Source: Hymenolepis diminuta
Taxonomy: Eukaryota; Platyhelminthes; Cestoda; Cyclophyllidea; Hymenolepididae
Length of the DNA stretch: 64,000 nt
Assembly (NCBI GenBank): GCA_900708905.1
Contig: CAADRB010000016.1
Location: 314,929 to 378,928, forward strand
Direction: 5' to 3'
Below are positions 35,851-47,156 of the stretch, piece after piece. The position numbers were made by a program, and so were the translations under genes. The notes beneath the pieces were generated by a model, which was given only the letters and a program-made list of their open reading frames with translations, did not search any database and was not told the DNA's origin. Position 1 is the first letter of the stretch. Each line of letters opens with the position of its first letter.

Positions 35851-38800
35851 GTAGGTGTTCGGTTTGAATATAGTATCCTAATGACAATTCCATCCCCCTC
35901 TTACACCAATCACAAATGAAAGATGTAAGAAAATTGAAAATGGTCTGTATGAACGCTCGGTATCATCAACTCTTTGTAAACGCATATGAGATGAGAAAAA
36001 ACTAGCAAACATATTATCAACTGACAGAATATCTTGACTAGTGGATGGCTGTTACAAGAGCCATGTGAAAAGGGGGCGGTTACAAAATCACTTGAAAATA
36101 TGCCGCTCGAGATTTAAATATGACGATGATAAAAAATAGTTGAAAGCATTATGAAAAGAAATTAAAATTCAAACAATCTGATAATTTCAGAGTTAGGATG
36201 CAGTTTGACCTTGATTCTCAACTTACCATAAAATCTTCCTGACATTGCCTAAGTCACTTCTATCACCTTTTCTGTTTGGTCGCTCTCGATGATTTACGTG
36301 TATGCCATGTATAATGTTGATAATAATACTACCAATCATTCAAACTGATTACATGGTTTAAAAACCCTGGACCTCGTTTGTATGAATTTACACAAAACCG
36401 TAAAAGGACAAATCGGGGAACATGATATTTGGAGAAGTTTAGGTGAAGGAAATAAAATATATTCATTAAGTTGAAAGTGCTTAACATGAATCAAAATACA
36501 ATTAAGTATAACTTTTTCCATATCTTGACTCTAATACATAAATTTTAATTGAACTCCTCCCCTTTACACTCTCACATCTATTTTACTATCCCAGTGTTCA
36601 GACTCCTTCTCTTGATTGCAAATTGTATATTTATTAACAATAATAAACTATTTTAATATTTATCCGGAGAAATCTAAGTAATAATACCTTTGGTTTACAA
36701 TTTTTCAGGCAGCGTAACCAACTATTTTGGTGCATTCGATCGAGTCCACTTGTGAATTCGTCCCTCACTTACTAGATTCTCGATTATTGAACCTCTACAC
36801 TCAAAACTAGATATATATGACAGCCAGCAAAGAAGCCATCGCTGCCAATATCGGTCAACCAGTTGGCTAATCATTCATCACATGCTCAGTTAAATATATG
36901 CATTTTTGTTTTTTTAATAGTGAACTGTCATTTGAGGAACAAGTCTTCATCCTTCTTTCTCCTGGGGTCTGAGTAGCTGCCGTTAATAAAAGGAGAAAGC
37001 TAAGCAGACTCAGCAGATGTGCATGTCGATCTCTACTATACAGTCCTGAAATATTTCTTTTAGTTACAATTTAAAAGGTTTTAAGCAAGTCATTTGCATT
37101 GCGAAATATGACTTTGATCCACTGTCAGCAGTAGTTATTGCTTATTATCAGAAGGATGCTATTTCTTCTAAAGAAATTGATAATAAATGGCATAATTACC
37201 AAATGTTCAATACAAAACCGTTTTTAAACACAAATTCCATCCATTAAAATCCGGCAAAGAACTTTAAAAAATTTACTATTATTGGCAAGCTGCATCACAC
37301 ATAGAAAAAGTGCAAAATCTATCACATGTGTTCGTGATTGAAGTGCACTCATGATGTATGCATTGTATACTAAATGCTATCTTATACCACATTTTTAGAA
37401 TATTAATATCAGAATATCAATCTGTTCTTAGTGAGTTAATAATGTAATGTTAGTAAATTTTAATTGTTAATCATCATATTCACCTCAAACTCGAGAACAG
37501 ACATTCCTTTAAATATTTACACTTTCTGATATTCTTTTTTTAATTTTTAGCTCAGAAACCTTTAGATATCTCCATTCAGCTTGCTCAGACTCTAGATTGT
37601 CTGTTTAAATCATGGTAACTCTTTTCCACTCTCTTTTTAGACTTATAATGTTGGTTATTTTAGGACTATTAGTTAAGCTTTTAACAATTTGTTTAATACT
37701 ATGGCTATCTAACTTAGCATCAGAAATACTGAGATAAATAGGTAATACCTGACACTCACCCACTCACTTTGACTTACGGACTTGCTCCCTATGTATTGCA
37801 CACATACTGACATACCTATGTCCAAACTATCAGTTGCTCATCAACAAAGGATCCGAAATGCGCCAACCGCCTCATCATTCCTCATTTGGCCTTTTCCTTG
37901 CAACCTGAGTTACTCTCGCCCAGTACTGTCGCGTTCCTAATCGCCCCTAATTCTGCTTCCTACTCCTCCTATCTACTCTTAATCATATCCTGTTTTTTAA
38001 TGTTGGCACGGTCCTAGTTAACTCTTGGTCCCCTAACTCATGAAAAATTGCTGCTTGCTGTTAGTCTTAACTATAGGAGGGGATATTTATTCTAATTTGG
38101 TTTGGCTAATAAGGCAGCTTTACTTGAAATATGAGGTAGTTCATCAAAAGTTACTTTAAATACTGTTAAAATATGCTGTTTTTATTTCTTCAATTTCGAA
38201 TCCAAAAATCAAATCAAGTACGATTCTTTAATATCTCGACACTCTTATCAGATTCTATTTAATCCCCGCCTCTTCATCATTTATTGAAATCTCCGTTAAT
38301 TGAATTTAGTTGCTTCCCAAAATTGAAACTTGAAATTCTTTATATTGCTGAGTATAGTAATTAAATAATGTTACTTAATTTAGATTAATTTAAAAAATCA
38401 AGGTGAAAATACATGAGGATGCAGGAAAAGATTCTTTAAAAATCCCTTTATGTTTTTTTAGGGCGCCTAATAGAATATTTTCGTTGCATGTGGGAGAAAC
38501 GCAAAAGCTCCATCTCCTATGGACCGGATTATTGACTATTGAATTCCAATGCCAAAACTGGACATATAAGACTACCTGTCGAGAAGCTGTCGTTGCAATT
38601 ATTGGCTAATCAGGCACCTAATCATTTGTCAACTATTCGAGCCCTTATGTAAGTTTATTTGTTATGTTTATGGAAAACCGTTTGAACTCTGAGTCTTCTC
38701 TTTTTCTCTTCTTTGAGTCTTCGTAACTGTACCTTTAATGAGGGGCAATTAAGACAATATAAAAGTTTTACTGTTCTACTTTTAAACAAGATGTTAGAAA

Positions 38801-39665
38801 AAAGAAAGTATTAATCACTAACCCAAAAGGCCTGGAATATATTATGTTTATTTCTCAAGAAGCCAACAGAGGTATAATTTTAATATTCATTTATGATTAT
38901 TGAAGAATGAAGAGTGGTAGTGTTGGTCGACAAATAAATTTGATGGAAAAAATGGAATAGTTTCTAAACTTGGGTGAAATTCATAAAAGTCAGTAAACGA
39001 AATTCGTGTCGTGAGAACTATTCTATTCGGTCTCTCTTTTTTTCATGAGTTATCATAAAGATGATATTTCTTCATTGCCATCTTAATGATTAAGTATGCA
39101 ACCAATGAAGAAACACATAAATGGCTATACCTACTTTATAAATGAATAGAAATTTTTGTTTGAACCATAGGTTCAGTTCTTTCTTTCCCTCCTTCTGAGC
39201 GATTATGGTCATAGTATACCCCACTGAGCAGCCTAAGTTACGAAATTGGATGCGTATCATTATGAGAGAAGCGAGAAAACTCTGAGTTTAATGGGATTAG
39301 GATAGGAAATGTGATTAACGCACTTAAGATATTCAAAATAAACCACTCATGATATGTGGGATATTTTGGAGGGGCTAAAAGATGAAAATGAAGGCTTTGA
39401 GGCACATGCATTTCACATTGTATTTCTGGCAGTATTAACTCACACTGACCAGCGATTATCAGTTTAATTAAATACTTTTTCTTCACGCCTTGCTTCACTT
39501 GACTAAGGATAATGTCATCTTTAGGCGTTTTAAATTTTCATAACCTACTTAAACCTCAATTTTTGTTTAATTCAATATGTTCATTTATAAGTGTAATTTC
39601 TTTAGCACTTGTCGAATTCAGGTTAAGTTCTTACACGTATATATTGATAAAACTTTACTGAGCAA
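35851..39665. other. Gene-free stretch with a pyrimidine-rich patch
   Basis: No supportable gene. The patch at about 37,745-37,990 is strongly C+T-rich on the plus strand, unlike its surroundings, but has no coding or repeat signature that I can name. Confidence 0.4.
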
Positions 39666-40022
39666 TTACAGATAGACAATGGCCACAGTGAAGTTGGTAG
39701 GAGTCATATAGATGTTACCATCGAAGACAAAGCTGCGCGACAGTTGTTGATTGTACAAGTAAGTGTAATGGGTGCTGACTAAATAGGAGCCGGAAGTAGG
39801 AACAATAGCGAATTGGACAATACTAATAGAAGGTCCAGAAGACGCCAGAAAAAACAATTTTTTCACTTGCTCAATCGAATTAGGACTGATTAGGTATGCA
39901 AATTTAACACATTTCGCATTCACTCTGCATTCTTCACGCGTTTTGTCATCTCTTTTAGCATCTGTGCACTTTGTTGCAGTCTCAATAGCTCGAGGGAAAT
40001 TCTGTGCTAATAGGCTCCCCAT
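39666..40022 (-). CDS. Hypothetical 118-aa ORF
   Basis: I do not recognise this protein. It starts MGSLLAQN and contains a charged segment with three Cys (KCTDAKRDDKTREECR, then KCVKFAY). Alternating hydrophobic, strand-like segments follow (ISIVQFAIVP, YLVSTHYTYLY, NFTVAIVYL), suggesting a small beta-rich fold. There is no clear signal peptide or membrane helix. An in-frame TAG lies three codons before the ATG; a CTTACCAG at that point could also be a splice acceptor, making this a last exon. Codon composition is more balanced than in the flanks, so it may be real, but there is no homology support. Confidence 0.35.
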   Translation of the reverse strand: MGSLLAQNFPRAIETATKCTDAKRDDKTREECRVNAKCVKFAYLISPNSIEQVKKLFFLASSGPSISIVQFAIVPTSGSYLVSTHYTYLYNQQLSRSFVFDGNIYMTPTNFTVAIVYL

Positions 40023-40521
40023 AACTGGCTACTGGTAAGTGGGCTTAGCATATAATAGAACTAACAACTGGAGTTGAGTAGAGAGTTGATTGTGGGAATT
40101 GGTGGAAAGAGGAGGTACGGGATATGTTTAGAGTTGTTAAGGCTAAATGATAAATACTAGGGAACAGTGATAACATAGGAGTAAATACAAGGGTACTAAT
40201 CAGTTTAATGGGACTTGTATTCTGGAAACGCTTTAATAACTCTCAAGGTAGCCTGATCGATATAAATATAAATACATACATAAAGTGATAATAATAATAA
40301 AATGTAGATAAAATATGGTTATAAAGATAATGATAATAAAGAAAAAATAATGCAACCTGGGATTATAAACGAAATTATGAAATGAAATAATTGTAATGTT
40401 AAAATGAATTAAGAAAGAATATATAAAGAAAAATAAATTTTCATAAATTCATGGATTTCACCGAATCGTCAAAAGTACTGAATTTCTTTAATGAGTAAAA
40501 CCTAGCCAAATATCAGAGGTC

Positions 40522-40780
40522 TGTGAGGTTCACAACACTAACAGGGCTGATTGAATCACGTGCGCTAGAACTTTCTGGGAAGTGCGAGGATGTAACCGGT
40601 GGCGTAGAGAACAAGTGCGGCCGTGATTGCAGAGACCTCCTCAACCAATCAGCAGTCAAGATCCCTCCAGCCTAGCATGGTTTTGTATTTAATGACTAAG
40701 CTTTTGACTCACAAACAACAACGCAGTGATCAATAAACCCTCTCCACTCAGCATCTTTCTGGTTCTTACCACTTTGGGCA
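40522..40780 (+). mobile_element. LTR-like block
   Basis: A G+C-richer block begins TGTGAGGTTCAC. It has an AACCAATCAG CCAAT element near 40,644, a TATA-like TATTTAA at 40686-40692, a polyadenylation signal AATAAA at 40732-40737 and a possible CA end at 40779-40780. This order is typical of an LTR (promoter followed within about 50 bp by the polyadenylation signal). A gag-like relic follows at 40,971. The second LTR and target duplication are not seen, so both borders are tentative. Confidence 0.45.
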
Positions 40781-40970
40781 TAGCTTAGCTAATTTGGGCG
40801 TGATTTGATAATAGAGGATTCCACTAGAGGCTATTCGGACAGCTTAGGCGGATTACTTAGGTGTAGAAAAAAGACTTATTGGTGTAGCATCCGCTAGAAA
40901 TCTCAATTGTAGACCTTTTATTCGTAACTCCTGCACTTCCAGCTGTCTAATAACCAGGAACAAAAATCAT

Positions 40971-41760
40971 ATGACAACCCAAGATTTACTTGAGTTTTTC
41001 ACAAAGTTCTCTGCAATTGATGGACAATTTACTTCGGCTGCATGCAAAACCTTGCCCTATTTGGAACTCGAGTAACAAATTACATCAATTAAAAAACGTA
41101 AGGTTGAATTTAAAGAAATGTTTAATTTACTGACAAAAGTGACAAAGATTAAGCAAATCATTAACTTTTATTCGGCATCGATGAGAACCGATAACTGAGT
41201 TGTAAGTGTACAAATCTGGTAAGTCAAAGGCACATATTCGACAGTCATAGCTCTAGAATGGGAGAAGGGAATGCGACTTTCTCATTAGAGGGACTTCAGA
41301 ATGCCACTAATCTTTCCAAGCTGAGTTTTGGTAAAAGTTTCCCTTCTGCAAATTTGAAAATCAAAATGAAAGACTTAAATGATAGTGCTTGAGATCCTCG
41401 TAAGTACCATGTTGTTCTTTATCGAATAATATTGTGTTCTTGGTCAGTGTTAGACTTAAATTTTTTAGTTAGAATAAAATTAATATTTCTAAGTTTTATA
41501 CAGAAGAATGGTCACAAAACAGCATGGACGAATAATGAGGGCGTTTGAAATGAAGGCACAACATTGTTGGGCCAAAATGATGCGTACGTCTGCAAGCAGT
41601 GTGGACCATTGGGGAAGCCGACCTAGGAGCTCAGTACATCCACTAGCCAGATTAGACTTTATAATCATTGCGATCGATATCACTCGTGTTGGAGCTAGCT
41701 GGACATGTAAAAAATTTCTGCTTGATCATATCATTTTTAACTTTCTGGTTCCTATTTTCG
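40971..41760 (+). pseudogene. Decayed gag-like region of an LTR retrotransposon
   Basis: An ATG at 40971 opens MTTQDLLEFFTKF, similar in style to the N-termini of Gypsy-type Gag proteins, but a TAA stops it after 34 codons. Downstream, at about 41,585-41,620, CKQCGPLGK looks like a zinc knuckle with its His replaced. RLYNHCDRYHSC follows at about 41,655-41,690 in another frame. The region is full of stops and frameshifts. A weak, protease-like VILGVDIEF stretch occurs at about 42,980. The assignment to an LTR retrotransposon rests on the neighbouring LTR-like block. Confidence 0.35.
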
Positions 41761-44700
41761 TCTTTTGAACATCTTATGGACTTTATACCAGTTCATATTT
41801 ACTTGCCTAATAAAGATATGCATCTTCATATGAGTAGGGACGCCAACATACATAGATCAGGGCCTTGGGTGGTGCCTAAAGCGACCGCCACTTTTAACGA
41901 TCTGCAGAGCTGACAATTTGTCTGGACAGAAATCGTTATCAGTACGGTGGTGATTCGACCTTGAAAAGTCAATCGTATAAAGAATACTAATATTTCTATA
42001 AATCGTCAACAGATGAGAATTTGGGTAAATCTCATTTCCTAGGTAGAAGGATATGAATCAAAATAACCTAAATAAAAAGTAGATGTCTTCGAAGATTTTG
42101 ATGAGGACGATTATCAAAAGAGAATATCAAATTTTCTTAAATTATCTTGTTCAAACTTCTCCATTGGTTTACTCATCATTTACTCCATCAGGATAAATAT
42201 GATTTATATTTTAAGAATATTTTGCCCATTTATAATGACTTTGCGGCAAGTATAAGGAAATAATCACCAGAATAGTAATTTTGCATTAAATGACAAGGAT
42301 AATACCCTCACATATCATTGTATTTAAAAGTTTTTATTCATAAGTATCAAATATTAGAAGAAAATATTGCTTATTACAAATATAAACCTATCCACTTGAT
42401 TAAAAAATTCCTTACTTTCGGTAAAAAATCAACTTCTCTCAACCAGTCATAATGACTATTCAAAGAAAAGTGTGGACCATCTCAAAATAACGTTTACTAA
42501 TGGCAGGATTGAATAATAAGCCATTTTAATTACACACGGAAAAGCATGCACAGACGTTCTTATAGGGTAGTATCATCAAAACACCATATGTTCATTATTA
42601 TTCATTGCAATAAGTCCTTTTCAATAATTTGAAAAGACACCGGTTCCTGTATTTCTGACATTTAAGATAGATCGATATTTCAACATTTCTTAGACAATTA
42701 GACGGTGAAATTGATAACAGTAGCACTAAAACAGCCAACGCCGCCAATTACTGTCTCATAACGCAATTCTCCACCTTAAGGGAATTCGAGCAAAAATGTT
42801 CAAATGCGAAGCTACCAAATGGATACAAGTATCTGCCGAAAAGAGAGCAGTGCTTTTGCATCATCGACGGTATCACCGTTCCTCGGACGTAATGATCCAG
42901 AAGGACTTCAACTGCCCAATTTCCGATTGTTTTAAATCTTACAAACGATATAGATGGTAAAACGACACATCTCAGAATGTCATCCTCGGTGTTGATATCG
43001 AATTCAGTGCGAGCCTCTTTAAAACATCGTTTAATAAGACAGCAGCCTATGTGCTTTGGCCTGAGAAGAAAGTAATTAATTATCCAGATTCCTACTGGAT
43101 GCCTTATTTAGCATAAATTAATTTGAAGAATCTTGGAACCATATGGGGTAGGGCGCTTTGAGGTCACGCAAGATGTCCTTTTGCGTGATTGCCCAGGTAG
43201 AAATGTACACGTGTGCGTGTGTACCTACATTAAACGAAGGTTGAAAGATCAATACGCAGTAGTTAATTCAAATACGTTTCCTGGCCATTTGAATAAGCTT
43301 CAATCCTTTCTACTACCTGCGTCATTTGTGTAATCTTATTTCATGATTAGAATATTATTTTAATACATCTACATGTGAAAAGCAAGGAAATATAATTTCC
43401 AAAATACCACCCTGCAGTCCGAAATGCTCAGTCGTGCCTCTAAAGAGGGGAACAATATCATTATTAATTTTTATGAGTCTGACCGTCGATGAGGCACTAG
43501 GCCTCATCTTCTATTTGACAATGTTATATGTTATGAACACACACATATATATATAGTGTCTTAAACCAAATCAGTGACTATTGTATTTAGATCTCCAGTG
43601 TCCGGGAACTTAATGAATTCTGCTTAAAACACGAAAACCTGATGATATATAACTTACTATGACCTCAATTGTATCTCATTTATCTACTCACATGTAAATT
43701 TACTTTACTAAATATGAGAAGATATGACTGAGGTTAGAACAAAATATAACAACTGTGCAATGTGTTTAGAGTTCCATTCGGAATAGCTGAGCCAATCTCT
43801 TGTATTGATACTGCTCTTCCTTTTGGCTTTTTATCCTTTTTAAATGTAGGGCTCAGAGTATATCCTAAATGTCCTCACTCTGCTTACAAACTGTCCGTTA
43901 AATATATGACAACCAACTCCTTAAAAACTGAAAATAACTACTTGTATCTGCAGTGAATTAGTGGTTAATCCCTCTTTCGAATTCCAACCGTGAATATATT
44001 GAGACTGGTCCTTAGGCGATTTGAGGATGGGGTTCTAGACGTACCATGCATTATAATTGGCAATTTAAAAACTTTAAATATTTGTAACCCCAGTAAAAAG
44101 CTCTAACGCTATATCGTGACAAACTCATATCAATTTAGTTAAATTAGTTGCAGGTTAAGTGAAGAATGTACTCCCATAGTCTACATACGAATATTATACA
44201 CTATCATTCAGATTCCTCAGTACATTCTTACAACCATAGTTACTTTCGGAATGTTATGTTCAAGAAATAACATATATCAAGAACAATATTCGTGTCCTTC
44301 CAATATACACTTTACTGATAACTATACCGAACGTTCGGCAGTGATTGGAATAACGCTAAGTTTGAATAGCGAGTACAAATCATGTTTGTTAAACTTTTAT
44401 AACCCCTATAATCAAGTGACTCTAGAACGACTTATAATCGGTACACACATTAAAGTACTTAAATTTTACGTAAATGGATTTTGAACTTTCAATGAATTAC
44501 TATGAACCGCATCTTATCTCTCACTCCAGTATTTACAATAGAGCTACTTTGAAGTGAAACTAACTTGAACTTCTAACGTAAACCAGATCGTGGAACACTT
44601 AGGGTATTAATGACCATACACAGACCAAGATCATGCGAGATTTAAGATCTAATTATGAAAGTCAACGCTTGTCTTTTTATAAGATCAAATAAAATTTCAC

Positions 44701-45111
44701 TAGGGAACATAAAGCTACAACCTAGAGAGATTCAAGATCCTAAGAAATGCAAATATGAAGAAAATGCGTGTTTTTATAAATTTAACAGATCCAAGTGTAG
44801 TTTTCCTGCTCAAGTACTTTTGGTATATAGAAAAAAAGAATTACACACTAGATACTTATGATTGACAATTTATTATACGCAGAAATAATAAAAATAAAAT
44901 ATTGATCGATCTACTTTCATAGTCAAGAATTTGCTAAATAAATGTTAATAAAAATTTTTACTAGAAGCTGCATCTCCAAGGTCACGTTTTATCGGAAAAT
45001 CGATAATCACACGTGGAGTAAACAGCTGATCGAAAACAAAGACAATACACTATTATTGTGGTCATTTAATTTTTAAGAAAGAAAAGAATGTTTACAGAAT
45101 ATAAGGTAGGA
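41761..45111. other. Unannotated stretch, possibly more LTR-element relic at its left end
   Basis: A 64-codon open segment at about 42,691-42,890 (with REFEQKCSNAKLPNGYKYLP) and VILGVDIEF at about 42,980 may be further pieces of the retroelement, but I cannot prove it. Nothing else is recognisable to 45.1 kb. Confidence 0.3.
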
Positions 45112-45126
45112 CATATATATATATAT
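45112..45126. repeat. TA microsatellite
   Basis: About seven TA units, downstream of the acidic-protein gene. Confidence 0.8.
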
Positions 45127-45152
45127 TGAGAGAAATAAATATGGGACTGTTT

Positions 45153-45158
45153 TTTATT
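45153..45158 (-). terminator. Candidate polyadenylation signal for the acidic-protein gene
   Basis: AATAAA on the minus strand, about 275 bp after the stop codon. A second AATAAA overlaps the stop codon itself (45434-45429). Which one is used cannot be told from sequence. Confidence 0.4.
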
Positions 45159-45429
45159 TCTCAACTTAAGAAAGAAGATGGTCTACCGCATGATTGATAC
45201 AAAATTAAGTTGATTTTTCTACCTCTGTTGCTTGTCCTTGTTTCCGAATACTGTTGATAAAATGAGAAAATTGAAAAGATGGAAAAGAGAATGCAGAGAG
45301 GGCGGGAGATAGAGAGGTAGTCAAATTGAAAAAGAAAACACGGAACGTCCAAGATTCGATTGTATTGGCGAGGTGGGAAAATTAAGAGGGGATGACTAGT
45401 GTCAGAGATTAAGATCACTCAACTTGCAT

Positions 45430-46467
45430 TTATTCCGTAACGGTAGTTCCTTCGGGCTGTCCTACTGGTTCCTCTGCAGGGGCCTTAGATTCGCCTTCTT
45501 GTTGTTCTCCTTCTTCAATTTTATCACCCTCAGTATTTCCATTAGTTTCAGGATTTTCCTCATCATTCGGAGGTTTGTCTTCTTTGTGTTCCTCTTCGGT
45601 TTCTTTTACTTCCACGAAAACTTCTGTAGTTTCGGCAGGCGTTTCAGTAGAAGGAGCTTCAGTACTCACAGGCTCAGAACTCTCTTCCTGAGCTGCAAAT
45701 TGCTCTACTTGAACTGCAGATTCCTCCTCATGAACCGCAGATTGCTCTACCTGAACTGCAGATTCCTCCTCATGAACCGCAGATGGCTCTACCTGAACTG
45801 CAGATTCCTCTTCATGAACCGCAGATTGCTCTACCTGAACTGCAGATTCTTCTTCATGAACCGCAGATTGCTCTATCTGAACTGCAGATTCCTCTTCATG
45901 AACCGCAGATTGCTCTACCTGAACTGCAGATTCCTCTTCATGAACCTCAGATTGCTCTACCTGAACTGCAGACTGCTCTTCATGAACCGCAGATTGCTCT
46001 TCCTGAACTGCAGGTTCCTCTTCATGAATCGCAGGTTCCTCTTCATGAATCGTAGATTGCTCTCCCTGAACTGCGGATTTCTCTTCCTGGGGTGCGGAAG
46101 CCTCATCCTGAGTTGGAGGGGTATTCACTTGAACTGCGGCCACTTCCTCGTTTTGTGCTTGTTCTACCGCGTCTTCAATGACCTCATTAGTAATCTCCTG
46201 AGCTGCTTCATTTATCTCAGCTTCTTCTACCATTACAGCGGTTTTCGAAATGGTCTCATCAACAATAGCGGTAGATTCCTGAGCAATCTGTCTATCCTCT
46301 TTAGTAGAAGGAACTGCTTGATTTACAGTAGCAAGGGCTGGTTGAACGGCATTTGATTTGTTTGAAGATGCTGATTTTCTTTTGAAAGAAAATTTTGTTC
46401 CTAGATAGGTATTAGCGTTGATCTTCTTCTTTTGGGGTTTAGACGGCTTGGAAACTAGTACTCCCAT
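45430..46467 (-). CDS. Acidic heptad-repeat protein with N-myristoylation-type start, 345 aa
   Basis: This is an intact single-exon gene. Seen: MGVLVSKPSKPQKKK start (Gly2, Ser6, then Lys: a good myristoylation context); a basic, Ser-rich stretch at residues 22-38 (with FSFKRKSASSNKS); an acidic linker; 19 heptads at residues 131-263, mostly alternating SAVQVEQ and SAVHEEE; and a Glu/Pro/Thr-rich tail to residue 345. There is no membrane helix and no Cys, and the protein looks disordered. The start is firm: AAACCATGG is an ideal Kozak context and a TAA lies two codons upstream. Inference: the plan (myristoyl, basic patch, long acidic disordered body) recalls MARCKS/GAP-43-type membrane-cytoskeleton proteins, but there is no clear homology and I assign no function. 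The repeats lie over long plus-strand ORFs that I treat as shadows. Confidence 0.8.
   Translation of the reverse strand: MGVLVSKPSKPQKKKINANTYLGTKFSFKRKSASSNKSNAVQPALATVNQAVPSTKEDRQIAQESTAIVDETISKTAVMVEEAEINEAAQEITNEVIEDAVEQAQNEEVAAVQVNTPPTQDEASAPQEEKSAVQGEQSTIHEEEPAIHEEEPAVQEEQSAVHEEQSAVQVEQSEVHEEESAVQVEQSAVHEEESAVQIEQSAVHEEESAVQVEQSAVHEEESAVQVEPSAVHEEESAVQVEQSAVHEEESAVQVEQFAAQEESSEPVSTEAPSTETPAETTEVFVEVKETEEEHKEDKPPNDEENPETNGNTEGDKIEEGEQQEGESKAPAEEPVGQPEGTTVTE
45679..46077 (-). repeat. In-frame 21/42-bp coding minisatellite (19 heptads)
   Basis: The unit is 42 bp, encoding a pair of heptads. Units between about 45,690 and 45,980 are almost identical at the DNA level, while those toward the N-terminus (STIHEEE, PAIHEEE, PAVQEEQ) are more diverged. 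This gradient suggests recent expansion at the C-terminal side by unequal exchange or slippage. Unit length is a multiple of three, so copy-number change keeps the frame. Confidence 0.92.
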
Positions 46468-46700
46468 GGTTTAGAATGGGCGAATTACTAGTGAGAAATA
46501 AAAAAGAGAATGAGAGACAAAGATATTACACAGGTAAGAAGACGAGACAGAGGTACACGCGCTGTTTACGAGGGGCGAGCGTGCTGAATGACGGTTAAAG
46601 GCGCGCTGTGATTTATGTTTATCTGGGAGCGTAGTGATTGGCTCCTCAGGAAGAAACCAATCCCCTCGTGGTGAGTGGCATGGGGAAATTCTATTGGTCC
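46468..46700 (-). promoter_or_regulatory. CCAAT-rich promoter region of the acidic-protein gene
   Basis: The 230 bp upstream of the ATG are richer in G+C and CpG than the surroundings. Three CCAAT boxes occur: 46637-46641 and 46693-46697 (CCAAT on the minus strand) and 46657-46661 (on the plus strand). Between them and the start lie GCGCGCC (about 46,600) and a GAGAC-rich leader. There is no canonical TATAAA at the expected place. Transcription start is not located. Confidence 0.55.
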
Positions 46701-47083
46701 ACTCTAACCGCAAATTAGATGAGGGGAAATTTCCTCCAAATGAGACATAATAACAAATCTTTAACATTTTGTTTTTCGTAATTTTTTAATGCCTACCATT
46801 CATGTGCTTACACTTATGCAACAGGAGATGTAATCAAAAAACAATAAAAAAATACGTATTATTTTGCTAATATTGAGAGTAATACTATTCAAGTGTATAG
46901 TTTTGTTTCTGCGGTTTAAATTACTCCTTCAGAAATATTTTTTACCTACGATTCTCACTTAGTTTGGATTCCAAAACGAGTTCTTGATAGATAATTTACA
47001 TACCGATTTGAACTTTCTGTCAGAATGCGTAGAGCGTTTAGGAGGCACCTGTGCCCTTTTCGCTTTTTAGAAAATGCATCGAA

Positions 47084-47156
47084 CCAATCACAGAGTAGTG
47101 ACCTCTGTATGACCTCATTGGTTTAAGATGATGTGGCCACCCATGCAGCCATAAAA
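47084..47156 (+). promoter_or_regulatory. Orphan promoter-like cluster (CCAAT, ATTGG, ATAAAA)
   Basis: CCAAT at 47084-47088, ATTGG at 47117-47121 and ATAAAA at 47151-47156 sit in a G+C-richer patch with the spacing of a core promoter. It lies about 0.6 kb upstream of the acidic-protein gene in divergent orientation. No ORF of note follows on the plus strand, so it may be a first-exon promoter, a non-coding transcript start or a chance cluster. Confidence 0.3.

Noticed and set aside
45783..46055. 90-codon plus-strand ORF of alternating LPELQIP / LHEPQIA
   Set aside because: It is wholly inside the repeat and has no start context; openness comes from the 21-bp period.
45424..46356. 310-codon plus-strand ORF over the acidic-protein gene
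   Set aside because: It is the antisense shadow of the heptad repeat; the minus frame has a Kozak start, a complete N-terminus, a promoter-like upstream region and a sensible protein.
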